Positions 17,837 to 25,366 of a DNA stretch of 64,000 nt are shown here, piece by piece. The notes under the pieces were generated by a model, which saw nothing but the letters and a program-made list of their open reading frames with translations, was not told the origin of the DNA and ran no database searches. The DNA is taken from assembly GCA_963697675.1 (NCBI GenBank), contig CAVOOW010000005.1, positions 186,001 through 250,000 on the forward strand, written 5' to 3'. Source of the stretch: CAVOOW01 sp963697675 (GTDB lineage Bacteria > Actinomycetota > Actinomycetes > JACCUZ01). The position numbers and the translations under genes are program-made. The first letter of the stretch is position 1, and each line of letters begins with the position of its first letter.

Positions 17837-18122
17837 AACTCTCCTGTCTAGGCCCGGGCCGGGGTACTACCGGCTCAGACCGTCGTTAATGCATGGGGGC
17901 ACTCATCGGTGCGTGCTCATCGGGTGCTCATCAGCGCTTTACCCGCTCTCGCGTGTTCGACGTGAACTGGACGGACTGGCTCCCGCCGGGACCTGTCGGC
18001 CTCGGATGGAAGGTGGGACTGTGACGGCGGCGGCTCGGCGCGCCAGAAGGCGACGGCCGCGACCGTCCTGTGCAGTCTAACGCGTTACGCAGCGAGCGCG
18101 AGTTCAGGCGACCCCGCAGCCG
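17837..18122. other. intergenic gap between ylxR and infB
   Basis: A gap of 286 bases upstream of infB on the minus strand. It holds short repeats of GTGCTCATCGG type near 17910-17935 but no convincing gene. An infB promoter is expected here; the stretch TAACGCGTTAGACTG on the minus strand near 18080 holds a TAGACT that could be a -10 box. I see no terminator. Confidence 0.35.
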
Positions 18123-18392
18123 TCACCCAGGGTGATCATCCCCGACCGCGGCCCGCAGCGCGGTGAGGTCGAGCGGCCCGGCCACGCGCAGCGCCCTGGG
18201 GAGCGCACCGCGCCGTTCCGCCTTGGCGAGGCACGCCGGATCGCGATGGAGGTGGGCGCCACGCCCGGGCAGGCGACGCCGGAGATCGGGCACGGCGACG
18301 CCGTTCTGCGCCACGACCCGCAGCAGGGTGGCCGCAGGCGCGCGGGTGCGGCAGCCGACGCAGGTGCGCTCGGGCCCGGCAGGGGCGGGCAC
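18123..18392 (-). CDS. ylxR: YlxR / RnpM family RNA-binding protein
   Basis: Protein of 89 residues of the DUF448/YlxR family, with the hallmark ERTCVGCRTRAPAATLLRVV and the basic GRGAHLHRDPACLAKAERRGAL. In Bacillus the homologue binds RNase P RNA and modulates it (renamed RnpM). It starts with GTG three bases after the nusA stop, the conserved nusA-ylxR-infB order. Confidence 0.93.
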   Translation of the reverse strand: MPAPAGPERTCVGCRTRAPAATLLRVVAQNGVAVPDLRRRLPGRGAHLHRDPACLAKAERRGALPRALRVAGPLDLTALRAAVGDDHPG

Positions 18393-18395
18393 GAC

Positions 18396-19412
18396 TCAGA
18401 TCGCGGGATCGGCCGAGGCGACCACGGGTTCGGGCGACGAGGCCGTCGGTTCCACGTCGGGCCGGATGTCGATGCGCCAGCCGGTCAGCCGGGCGGCGAG
18501 CCGGGCGTTCTGCCCCTCGCGACCGATGGCCAGGGAGAGCTGGTAGTCCGGAACGGTGATGCGGGCGGCCCGCGCCTCGGCGTCGACGATCTCCACATGC
18601 GTCACCCGAGCGGGCTGCAGCGCCTGGGCGAGGAAGGTCGCGGGGTCGTCCGACCAGTCGACGATGTCGATCTTCTCGCCGTGCAGCTCGGCCATCACGG
18701 CACGGGCCCGTGAGCCCATCGGACCGATGCAGGCGCCCTTGGCGTTGACCCCTGGCCGGTTGGACTTGACCGCGATCTTGGTGCGGTGGCCGGCCTCCCG
18801 GGCGATGGCCGGGATCTCGACGGTCCCGTCCGCGATCTCGGGCACCTCGAGCGCGAACAGCTTGCGGACGAGGTTCGGATGGGTGCGCGACAGCACGATC
18901 GACGGACCACGCATGCCCTTGCGCACCTGGACGACATAGCAGCGCAGCCGGAGGCCGTGCTCGTACTTCTCGCCCGGCACCTGCTCGGGTGGCGGCAGGA
19001 CCGCCTCGATCCGGCCGAGGTCGACGAAGACGTTGCGCGGGTCCTTGCCCTGCTGGATGACCCCGCTGACGATGTCGCCCTCCTTGCCGGCGAACTCACC
19101 GAAGGTCTGCTCGTCCTCGGCATCGCGCAGCCGCTGCAGGATCACCTGCCGGGCGGTCGTGGCAGCGATCCGACCGAAGTCGGAGGGCGTGTCGTCGTAC
19201 TCCCGTACGACATTGCCCTCCTCGTCGGTCTCGGTCGCCCACACGGTGACGTGCCCGCTCTTCTTGTCGAGCTCGACACGCGCCGTCGGCTGATGGCCCT
19301 CGGTGCGCTGGTAGGCGATGAGCAGTGCGGCCTCGATGGCCTCGACCAGCAGTGCGAAGGAAATCTCCTTCTCGCGCTCGAGCGCACGGAGCGCACTCAT
19401 GTCAATGTCCAT
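18396..19412 (-). CDS. nusA: transcription termination/antitermination protein NusA
   Basis: NusA binds RNA polymerase and nascent RNA, controlling pausing, termination and antitermination. The 338-residue protein has the N-terminal domain (MDIDMSALRALEREKEISF), an S1 domain (GDIVSGVIQQGKDPRNVFVDLG) and two KH domains (ACIGPMGSRARAVMAELHGEKIDIVDW and LAIGREGQNARLAARLTGWRIDI). The C-terminal acidic repeats of proteobacterial NusA are absent, as usual in actinomycetes. The ATG at 19412 follows GAGAGGAG. Confidence 0.97.
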   Translation of the reverse strand: MDIDMSALRALEREKEISFALLVEAIEAALLIAYQRTEGHQPTARVELDKKSGHVTVWATETDEEGNVVREYDDTPSDFGRIAATTARQVILQRLRDAEDEQTFGEFAGKEGDIVSGVIQQGKDPRNVFVDLGRIEAVLPPPEQVPGEKYEHGLRLRCYVVQVRKGMRGPSIVLSRTHPNLVRKLFALEVPEIADGTVEIPAIAREAGHRTKIAVKSNRPGVNAKGACIGPMGSRARAVMAELHGEKIDIVDWSDDPATFLAQALQPARVTHVEIVDAEARAARITVPDYQLSLAIGREGQNARLAARLTGWRIDIRPDVEPTASSPEPVVASADPAI

Positions 19413-19425
19413 GGTGACTCCTCTC

Positions 19426-19914
19426 CTACTCGTCGTTCTCAGGCGGTTCGGGTGCCTTGCGGTTGAACTCGATCTGCACGTGGCCGCTGCCGAGGTCGGC
19501 CCAGACGACCTGCTGCGCGGTGCCGTCAATGTCGAGCAGGACCCCGTCGTCGTCGGCGGAGACGACCCGGCCCGTGCGGTCACCGACGCCGGCGATGCCC
19601 ACCCGGACGAGCCGTTCGGTGGCGCGGCGCCAGTGGCGGGGCAGCGTGAGCGGCCGGTCGACACCCGGCGAGGTGACCTCGAGCACGTAGGGCACGGGGC
19701 CCATCGCGTCGGACTCGTCGAGAGTGGCGGAGACCGCGGTGCTCACGCCGGCGATGTCGTCGAGGTCGACGCCACCGTCCTTGTCGACGACCACGCGCAG
19801 CACGCGCCGCTTGCCGGCCGGGGTGACGACGACCTCTTCGAGGTCGAACCCGCGGGCGAGCACGACCGGCTCGAGGGTCTGCATCAGGGAATCACGATTG
19901 GAGGCTCCGCCCAT
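19426..19914 (-). CDS. rimP: ribosome maturation factor RimP
   Basis: RimP is needed for 30S assembly. The 162-residue protein shows LEPVVLARGFDLEEVVV, the LRVVVDKDGGVDLDDIAGVS core and VTSPGVDRPL. AAGGAGG ten bases before the ATG at 19914 fixes the start. It heads the rimP-nusA-ylxR-infB run and is divergent from a Tat lipoprotein gene about 100 bases away, so promoters for both directions should lie in that gap. Confidence 0.96.
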   Translation of the reverse strand: MGGASNRDSLMQTLEPVVLARGFDLEEVVVTPAGKRRVLRVVVDKDGGVDLDDIAGVSTAVSATLDESDAMGPVPYVLEVTSPGVDRPLTLPRHWRRATERLVRVGIAGVGDRTGRVVSADDDGVLLDIDGTAQQVVWADLGSGHVQIEFNRKAPEPPENDE

Positions 19915-20016
19915 GTCGAGGACCTCCTTCGCTTTGCTGTTGTCGCCCTGCAGTGCCGACGATACCGGTTCGGCGGCCCACAACAGCATCGTCGCGACGT
20001 GGGAGGATGGGGACCC

Positions 20017-20541
20017 ATGACCGACGCCCGGGAAGATCGACCGTCCCGGCGCAGCTTTCTCGCCGGCGGTGGCCTGCTGCTGGTCGCCGCGTGCACCGGC
20101 TCCTCCCCGGTCCTGGCCCCCAGGCTCACCGCCGACCAGCGCCTGGCCCGCCGCGTGTCCGCCGAGATCACGGTCCTCGCGGCCGCCTACGCCGCCACGG
20201 TCGCCACCCACCCGAGCACTCGCGGCGCGCTGGGCCCGCTGGCCGCGGAGCACGAAGCGCACGTCGCGGCGCTGGTCGACCTGTTGCCGGCACCGTCAGT
20301 CTCGCCGAGCGGCCCAGCCACGGGCGCAGCCTCGCCCAGCGGGTCAGCCTCCCCCAGCGCCTCCCCCGCACCGGTCGTCCCTGGGACCCCGGCGGAGGCG
20401 CTCACCGCGCTGGCCGCGGCCGAGCGGGCCGCCGCCGCCCGTCGTCGCGGGCAGGCCGGGCACGCCGGCCCGGAGCTCGCACGCCTGCTCGCGTCGATCG
20501 CGGCGTGCGAAGCCGTCCACGCGGCGTTGGTCACAGCATGA
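20017..20541 (+). CDS. Tat-exported lipoprotein, partner of DUF4439 protein
   Basis: Protein of 174 residues with a twin-arginine signal (SRRSFLAGGGLLLVAAC) ending in a lipobox cysteine, then helical Ala-rich sequence around a Ser/Pro linker (residues about 95-125). The two helical parts (AEITVLAAAYAATVATHP and LARLLASIAACEAVHAAL) resemble half of a ferritin-like bundle. It starts at an ATG after GGGAGG. Its stop overlaps the DUF4439 start (ATGA), so the two probably work together. Function unknown. Confidence 0.75.
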   Translation: MTDAREDRPSRRSFLAGGGLLLVAACTGSSPVLAPRLTADQRLARRVSAEITVLAAAYAATVATHPSTRGALGPLAAEHEAHVAALVDLLPAPSVSPSGPATGAASPSGSASPSASPAPVVPGTPAEALTALAAAERAAAARRRGQAGHAGPELARLLASIAACEAVHAALVTA

Positions 20542-20966
20542 GCAGGGGTACGGAGACGCACGCGCTGCAGTCGGTGTTGGCCGGCGAGCACGCCACGATC
20601 TACGGATACGGCGTCGCGGGAGCCCACCTGAGCGGTGCCCTCCGGAACCGCGCGGTCGCGGCCTATGACAGTCACCGGGCTCGGCGCGACGAGCTCGAGA
20701 CCCTGATCCGCTCGCGTGGCGACCAACCCGTCGCGGCCGCGTCCTCGTACTCCCTGCCGGCCGCCGTGACCTCAGCCAATGACGCCGTCGTGCTCGCCAC
20801 CCTGCTCGAGGAAAGGCTCGCCGCTGTATGGGCCGACGCGGTCGTGGCGCTGTCGGGAAGTCTTCGCGCGCTGGCCATCGGTGGCCTGCGCGACGCGGCC
20901 GTGCGCGCGGCGGCGTGGCGGGGCGGCAGCGTGCCGTTCCCGGGCCTGCCGGAACGCGCGTCCTGA
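20538..20966 (+). CDS. DUF4439 ferritin-like domain protein
   Basis: Protein of 142 residues of the DUF4439 family, a four-helix ferritin-like fold found near rimP in actinomycetes. Markers are ALQSVLAGEHATIYGYGVAGAHL, SHRARRDELETLI and LLEERLAAVWADAVVAL. The E and H in GEHATIYGYG resemble a metal site, but a full di-iron set is not obvious. It overlaps the upstream lipoprotein gene by four bases. Its role is unknown; metal or redox chemistry is a guess from the fold. Confidence 0.8.
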   Translation: MSRGTETHALQSVLAGEHATIYGYGVAGAHLSGALRNRAVAAYDSHRARRDELETLIRSRGDQPVAAASSYSLPAAVTSANDAVVLATLLEERLAAVWADAVVALSGSLRALAIGGLRDAAVRAAAWRGGSVPFPGLPERAS

Positions 20967-20973
20967 CCGACGC

Positions 20974-21858
20974 TCAGGCGGGCGCGAGTCGTCGCGCCAG
21001 GTCGGCCGTCCCCGGCCAGTCGGGCGACTCCTGCACGCACCGCGCGAACAACCAGAGCAGGACCCTGTCCGCGTCGAGCTCGGCCAGATCTGCCATCCGA
21101 CGGGCGAGCCCGACGGGGTCGGCCGTCAGCCGCTCCTGGCAGTTGAGCATGTGCTGCAGGACGTCATAGCAGGGATCGCCGACATAGGGCTTGGGGTCGA
21201 TGACCAGCCACGGCTCGCGGCGCGCGGCCAGGATGTTGGCGCCGTGCAGGTCGGTCAGGAGCAGCACGGACTGATCGGCTGTACGGGCCAGGTCGCGGAA
21301 CAGCGACAGGCCGTCGCGGGCGATGCCTGCGTCGAGCCTTTGGTCAGGCTTGGTGGCGTACGCGTCGGCCCATTGGTCGCACATCTCCTGCAGCGGCCGG
21401 AACGGATGGCCCTCGGACGGCTCTCGCCAGAGTCGGCGGAGCAGCCCGACGACGATCTCGTCCTGCTTGTCCTCCGGCTCCTGGCGGCCGAGCTCCGTGC
21501 CCGGATCGCAGGCCTCGAGCAGCAGCGCGAGCGTGTCGTCGTCCTCGGTCGCGTCGTGCAGCAGCACGGCGCCGTCGCCGCCCCACTCGAGCAGCCCGGC
21601 CGCCTCGTGCTCGCTCTCCACGTGCCGGAACCCGACCTTGAGCACGAGGGACTGCCCGGCGGAGTCGCGGACCCGCGCCACCCAGGAACAGTCGCCACCG
21701 GGCTCGAACGGCTCGCTTGTTCGTAGTGACCACCGGTCGGCGAGCTCATCGACGATCGTGGGCAGCCGAGCGAGCCAGTCGCGCAGCCGTTCGTCGCCCC
21801 ACTTCGCGACCGACAGGGCGAGGTTCGACGGGATGGTCAAGGGTGGCACGCCCATCAA
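20974..21858 (-). CDS. aminoglycoside / hydroxyurea antibiotic phosphotransferase-like kinase
   Basis: Protein of 294 residues like streptomycin 6-kinase, APH(6), and hydroxyurea phosphotransferases. It shows the catalytic loop LTDLHGANIL, which has the Brenner-type D and N, and DPKPYVGDPCYDVLQHML, which supplies the metal aspartate. Many chromosomal relatives confer little or no resistance, so the substrate is open. The start lies 12 bases from a long palindrome at 21870-21907 that could mask translation or act as an operator. Confidence 0.82.
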   Translation of the reverse strand: MMGVPPLTIPSNLALSVAKWGDERLRDWLARLPTIVDELADRWSLRTSEPFEPGGDCSWVARVRDSAGQSLVLKVGFRHVESEHEAAGLLEWGGDGAVLLHDATEDDDTLALLLEACDPGTELGRQEPEDKQDEIVVGLLRRLWREPSEGHPFRPLQEMCDQWADAYATKPDQRLDAGIARDGLSLFRDLARTADQSVLLLTDLHGANILAARREPWLVIDPKPYVGDPCYDVLQHMLNCQERLTADPVGLARRMADLAELDADRVLLWLFARCVQESPDWPGTADLARRLAPA

Positions 21859-21859
21859 G

Positions 21860-21917
21860 ATCGCTAATTCCGGTGAAAAAGTCGAGTCGACTCAACTTTT
21901 TCACCGGTAGTAGCGAT
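21860..21917. repeat. palindrome in the divergent APH / mycothiol-enzyme promoter region
   Basis: A 38-bp palindrome runs from 21870 (CCGGTGAAAAAGT) to 21907 (ACTTTTTCACCGG), centred on GAGTCGACTC, with a single mismatched pair. Outer arms ATCGCT (21860) and AGCGAT (21917) extend it. It lies between two divergent genes. It could be a bidirectional terminator-like hairpin with A and T tracts, a repressor operator or a REP element. Confidence 0.8.
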
Positions 21918-21973
21918 CACTGGTGGGTTTGCGGCCTGCGGGCTGGTGATCCGTCGCTCTAACCTGTCGATCC

Positions 21974-22702
21974 GTGAGGACCTGGACGCATGCCGACCTG
22001 GTCGAGGCCCTGCGCCAGGAGGCAGGTGAGGTGAGCGCACTGCTCGCCGTCGCCGACCCGGCCGCACCGGTGGGGTCCTGTCCCGGCTGGCAGGTCCGCG
22101 ATCTGGTCGACCATCTCGGCGGCGTGCACCGATGGGCGACCGAGATCGTGCGCACCTGCGAGCGATCGCCCTTTCCGGACTCGTCGCCGGGTGACGACCA
22201 GCAGCCGTGGTTCGACGACGGGGCCGAAGCGCTGGTCCGCGAGCTCGCCGCGGCCGAGCCGTCGCACGCCTGCTGGACCTTGGCCCCGCCGGGCGAGATC
22301 CGCTTCTGGTCGCGGCGCCAGGCGCACGAGACGATGATCCATCGCTGGGACCTGGCGACCGCGATCGGTGTGCGGGCCGACCTCGACCCTGCACTGGCCG
22401 TCGACGGGATCGACGAGGCGGTCACCATGTTCTTCCCTCGCCAGATCGCCCTCGGACGGGAGGCGCTGCTCACCGACGCGATCGCCCTCGTCGATCCAGC
22501 AACCGATCGACGGTGGGTGCTCCACGGCGATGGAACGGCCACCGACCACGCGACCGTGGACGTTGCCGCGACCGTCACCGGCGACGCCGTACAGCTCCTG
22601 CTCCTGGTGTGGCAGCGCGTCGATCTCGACGCGAGCCCCGTGCAGGTGACCGGCGACTTCGGCGCTGCCGGGCGCGTGCTCGGCGCGCGGCTGACGCCGT
22701 GA
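21974..22702 (+). CDS. maleylpyruvate isomerase family mycothiol-dependent enzyme
   Basis: Protein of 242 residues with the DinB-like MDMPI N-terminal domain: PGWQVRDLVDHLGGVHRWA carries the first metal histidine, and QAHETMIHRWDLATAIG the HxxxH metal pair. Mycothiol is the actinomycete thiol used by this family. The substrate is not known, because most members near no aromatic genes are uncharacterised. GTG at 21974 is the start. Its stop overlaps the next gene by four bases. Confidence 0.85.
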   Translation: MRTWTHADLVEALRQEAGEVSALLAVADPAAPVGSCPGWQVRDLVDHLGGVHRWATEIVRTCERSPFPDSSPGDDQQPWFDDGAEALVRELAAAEPSHACWTLAPPGEIRFWSRRQAHETMIHRWDLATAIGVRADLDPALAVDGIDEAVTMFFPRQIALGREALLTDAIALVDPATDRRWVLHGDGTATDHATVDVAATVTGDAVQLLLLVWQRVDLDASPVQVTGDFGAAGRVLGARLTP

Positions 22703-23295
22703 CCGGGCTGCCGGCAGAGAGCCAGATCGTGCTCTCGACGCCGCGCCTGGTGCTGCGGACCTACCGCGAGGAGGACCTGCCCGGGTTGGCGGAGCTGAAC
22801 GGCGACCGCGAGGTCGTGCGGTTTCTCGGCGGGCGGCCGATGACCCGGGAGGACAGCGACGCGCTGGCCGGCCGGATCGCGGCGAGCTGGGCCGCGGACG
22901 GGCTGGGGATGATCGCCGTGGAGCGGCAGGCGGACGGCGCACTGCTCGGCATGGCCGGGCTGGACGAATCCCCGTGGCACCCGGGGCAGATCGAGGTCGG
23001 CTGGCGGCTGGCCCCGCAGCACTGGGGGCAGGGCTATGCGACCGAGGCCGGCGCGGCTTGGCTCGAGCACGGCTTCGGCGCTCGCGCCCTGTCGCGGATC
23101 ATCGCGATCGCCGACGCCGACCCACCCAACGTGGCCAGCATCGCGGTGATGCGCCGCCTCGGCATGTCCCTCGACCATCAGGCCGAGCTCGACGACCACG
23201 GCGAGCTGTTCGAGGCGGTCGTGTATGCGATCACGGCGCAGGACTGGCTCGCTGCTTCAGCCGTGCACGATGTCGTACGACAACCGCACGGCTAA
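22699..23295 (+). CDS. GNAT family N-acetyltransferase (RimJ/RimL type)
   Basis: Protein of 198 residues of the RimJ/RimL-like GNAT branch: TPRLVLRTYREEDLPGLAELN at the start, the acetyl-CoA loop QHWGQGYATEAGAAWL, and NVASIAVMRRLGMSLD. GTG overlaps the upstream stop (GTGA). The last 39 bases overlap the 3' end of the convergent TauE-like gene. The acceptor is unknown. Confidence 0.85.
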   Translation: MTGLPAESQIVLSTPRLVLRTYREEDLPGLAELNGDREVVRFLGGRPMTREDSDALAGRIAASWAADGLGMIAVERQADGALLGMAGLDESPWHPGQIEVGWRLAPQHWGQGYATEAGAAWLEHGFGARALSRIIAIADADPPNVASIAVMRRLGMSLDHQAELDDHGELFEAVVYAITAQDWLAASAVHDVVRQPHG

Positions 23296-24042
23296 CGCAG
23301 CCACGACGACAAGGAACACCGCCCGGACGAAGCGGCTCCCGCGGCGGATGGCTGTGTGCGCGCCGAGCCACCCGCCCGCGACGTTGCACGCCCCCATCAG
23401 CAGGCCCACCCGCCACATCGGAGCACCCTGCGCGGCGAAGACGGCCAGCGCACCGATGTTGGTCGCGAGGTTGACGATGCGTGCCGTCGCAGAGCCCTGC
23501 AGGAACGAATAGCCGAGCAGGCCGACGAGCAGGAAGAGCAGAAAGGTGCCGGTGCCGGCGCCGAAGATGCCGTCGTAGAAGCCGAGGCCGAGACCCCCGG
23601 CAGCGGCCGCCACGTGGTGTCGCCGCCCCGCCCAGCGCAGCGACTGCACCTCGCCGACCTGCGGATGGAGCAGCACGTAGCCCCCGACGAGCACCACCAG
23701 GATGAGCACCAGAGGGCGGAAAACATCAACGCTGATAAAGGATGCGCACAACGCACCGAGCGCTGCGCCGACCATTGCGATGCCCGCCATCGGCAACGCG
23801 GTGCGCAGGTCGGGGCGCACCCGTCGGTAGTACGTCGTCGCGGCGACCGAGGTGCCACAGATGCTCGACACCTTGTTGGTCGCGAGGATCTGCGCGGGCG
23901 ACGCACCCGGGAGCAGGATCAGCAGGGCCGGGATCTGTACGAGACCGCCGCCGCCGGAGACTGCGTCGATCCACCCGGCGAAACCGGCTGCGAGGCAGAG
24001 CAGCAGGACCACGTCGAGCTCGGGCACGCCAGCATCCTGCAC
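23257..24042 (-). CDS. TauE/SafE family sulfite/anion permease
   Basis: Membrane protein of 261 residues with eight or so hydrophobic segments and the two family repeats GFAGWIDAVSGGGGLVQIPALL and GFYDGIFGAGTGTFL. TauE/SafE members move sulfite, sulfoacetate or other anions. The ATG at 24042 is used; a GTG five codons later is possible. Its 3' end overlaps the convergent acetyltransferase gene. No sulfur genes are adjacent. Confidence 0.9.
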   Translation of the reverse strand: MQDAGVPELDVVLLLCLAAGFAGWIDAVSGGGGLVQIPALLILLPGASPAQILATNKVSSICGTSVAATTYYRRVRPDLRTALPMAGIAMVGAALGALCASFISVDVFRPLVLILVVLVGGYVLLHPQVGEVQSLRWAGRRHHVAAAAGGLGLGFYDGIFGAGTGTFLLFLLVGLLGYSFLQGSATARIVNLATNIGALAVFAAQGAPMWRVGLLMGACNVAGGWLGAHTAIRRGSRFVRAVFLVVVAALAVRLSYDIVHG

Positions 24043-24075
24043 CCTGCACCGCGTTTCCGCGGAAACGCCTTGCGG

Positions 24076-24594
24076 CTAGCACATCCCCCAGATGCCCCGG
24101 TCGTGAGCCTTCGCGGAACGGCGGGCGGAGCGATAGTCGGCGACTCGCTTGAACGGGTTCTGGTGGTAGACGTAGACGGTTGCCCAACCACGATGCAGCT
24201 GGACCTGGTTCATGTCGCGGTCGTCGGAGGCCTTGATGACGTAGCGCAGCAGCCGGCCGTACCGGTCCACCCGGTCCTGCGTCGGATCCGAGACCAGTCG
24301 CACCTGGGTGCCGACCGGCAGGAGGCGCTTCAGCGACCTGGAGGCCTCGGGGCCACCGCAGTACTCGACCGGGTAGACCTCGGGCGTGTCGATGCCGATG
24401 AGTCGGACGGGCTTCTCGGCGCCACTTCGGAGCCGGACGTTGACAGTGTCACCGTCGACGACCCGGACGACCGTGGCCTTCTGATGGAGGGTCTTCTCGC
24501 CAGCGGCCACGGACGGCGACGCAGCGCCGACGACGGCGAGGAGTCCGGCGACGAGTGCGAGAACGGGTGCGAGGGCGGTGACGCGAGCAGGCAT
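24076..24594 (-). CDS. secreted thermonuclease-like (SNase) nuclease
   Basis: Protein of 172 residues: a cleavable signal peptide (hydrophobic VLALVAGLLAVVGAA, then ASPSVAA) and a staphylococcal-nuclease domain with VVDGDTVNVRL, IGIDTPEV, the catalytic arginine region RYGRLLRYV and a C-terminal FKRVADYRSARRSAKAHDRGIWG. It would hydrolyse DNA and RNA outside the cell with calcium. The ATG at 24594 gives the clean signal peptide, though its ribosome site is weak. Confidence 0.88.
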   Translation of the reverse strand: MPARVTALAPVLALVAGLLAVVGAASPSVAAGEKTLHQKATVVRVVDGDTVNVRLRSGAEKPVRLIGIDTPEVYPVEYCGGPEASRSLKRLLPVGTQVRLVSDPTQDRVDRYGRLLRYVIKASDDRDMNQVQLHRGWATVYVYHQNPFKRVADYRSARRSAKAHDRGIWGMC

Positions 24595-24631
24595 GGCGAT
24601 GTGTTCGGCGTCCAGCGTGCCCGACTTGAGA

Positions 24632-25366
24632 TCAGCCTCGGTCGGCTTGCTCCTGTAGCCAGCCGTCGACGACCGGCAGCAGGTCGGCCAGCCGCTGCAC
24701 GACGGCGTCCGGGTCGCCCTCGACGTGCCCCTTCTGGTCCTCCGGGATGGCGCTGTGCGGCACCAGCACCGCGCGCATCCCGACCTGCTTCGCCCCGTGC
24801 ACGTCGTCATAGGGCCGGTCGCCGACGAAGACGACGCGTGACGGGTCCTCGACGCCGACCGCGGTCATGGCGGCACGGAACGCCTCGGGATGCGGCTTCG
24901 TCCACGGGATCTCGGAGGTGTAGACCGCTCCGTCGATCAGGTCGAGAACGCCGTCCCGGCGGAAGACCTCCTCGTGGTAGTCCCGCGCCCACAGGGTGTT
25001 GGACAGCACACCGACCTTGAGGCCGCGCTCGCGCAGTGCGGCGAACAGCGACGGCACATCAGGGTCGATGTAGGTGTGCGGTGTCCAGAACTCCTGGTAC
25101 GCAGCGAGCGCGCGCTCGTGCCGCTCACCGGCCGCCTCGACGCCGACCGCGCGAAGCAGGTCCTCGAGCGTCCCGCTCGCCTGGTTGTCGCGGGCTCGCC
25201 CCCACGCGTCGGTCTCGACCTCGAGCAGCAGGCCGGCGAGCTCGTCCGCACGCGACGGGTCGTAGACGCTCGTGTACGCCGACCACTGCTCGCGCAGGTC
25301 GATCGTGTGCCAGGGCGTCAGAGTGCCGCCCCAGTCGAAGATGACCGCCTCGAGGGCTGCCGTCAC
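24632..25366 (-). CDS. HAD superfamily hydrolase with DWGGT motif
   Basis: Protein of 244 residues with a HAD core: motif I FDWGGTLT (nucleophile aspartate), motif II LSNTLW, motif III lysine in PWTKPHPEAF and motif IV FVGDRPYDDVHGA. In motif I the usual second aspartate is replaced by glycine (DWGGT rather than DxDGT), a variant that recurs in actinomycetes. GTG overlaps the proS stop (GTGA). It is likely a small-molecule phosphatase; the substrate is unknown. Confidence 0.85.
   Translation of the reverse strand: MTAALEAVIFDWGGTLTPWHTIDLREQWSAYTSVYDPSRADELAGLLLEVETDAWGRARDNQASGTLEDLLRAVGVEAAGERHERALAAYQEFWTPHTYIDPDVPSLFAALRERGLKVGVLSNTLWARDYHEEVFRRDGVLDLIDGAVYTSEIPWTKPHPEAFRAAMTAVGVEDPSRVVFVGDRPYDDVHGAKQVGMRAVLVPHSAIPEDQKGHVEGDPDAVVQRLADLLPVVDGWLQEQADRG

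Noticed and set aside
15824..17851. A 675-codon plus-strand frame rich in Thr/Gly/Ala opposite infB
   Set aside because: The repeats come from the low-complexity Pro/Ala/Gly linker of IF-2 read backwards. infB itself is unmistakable.
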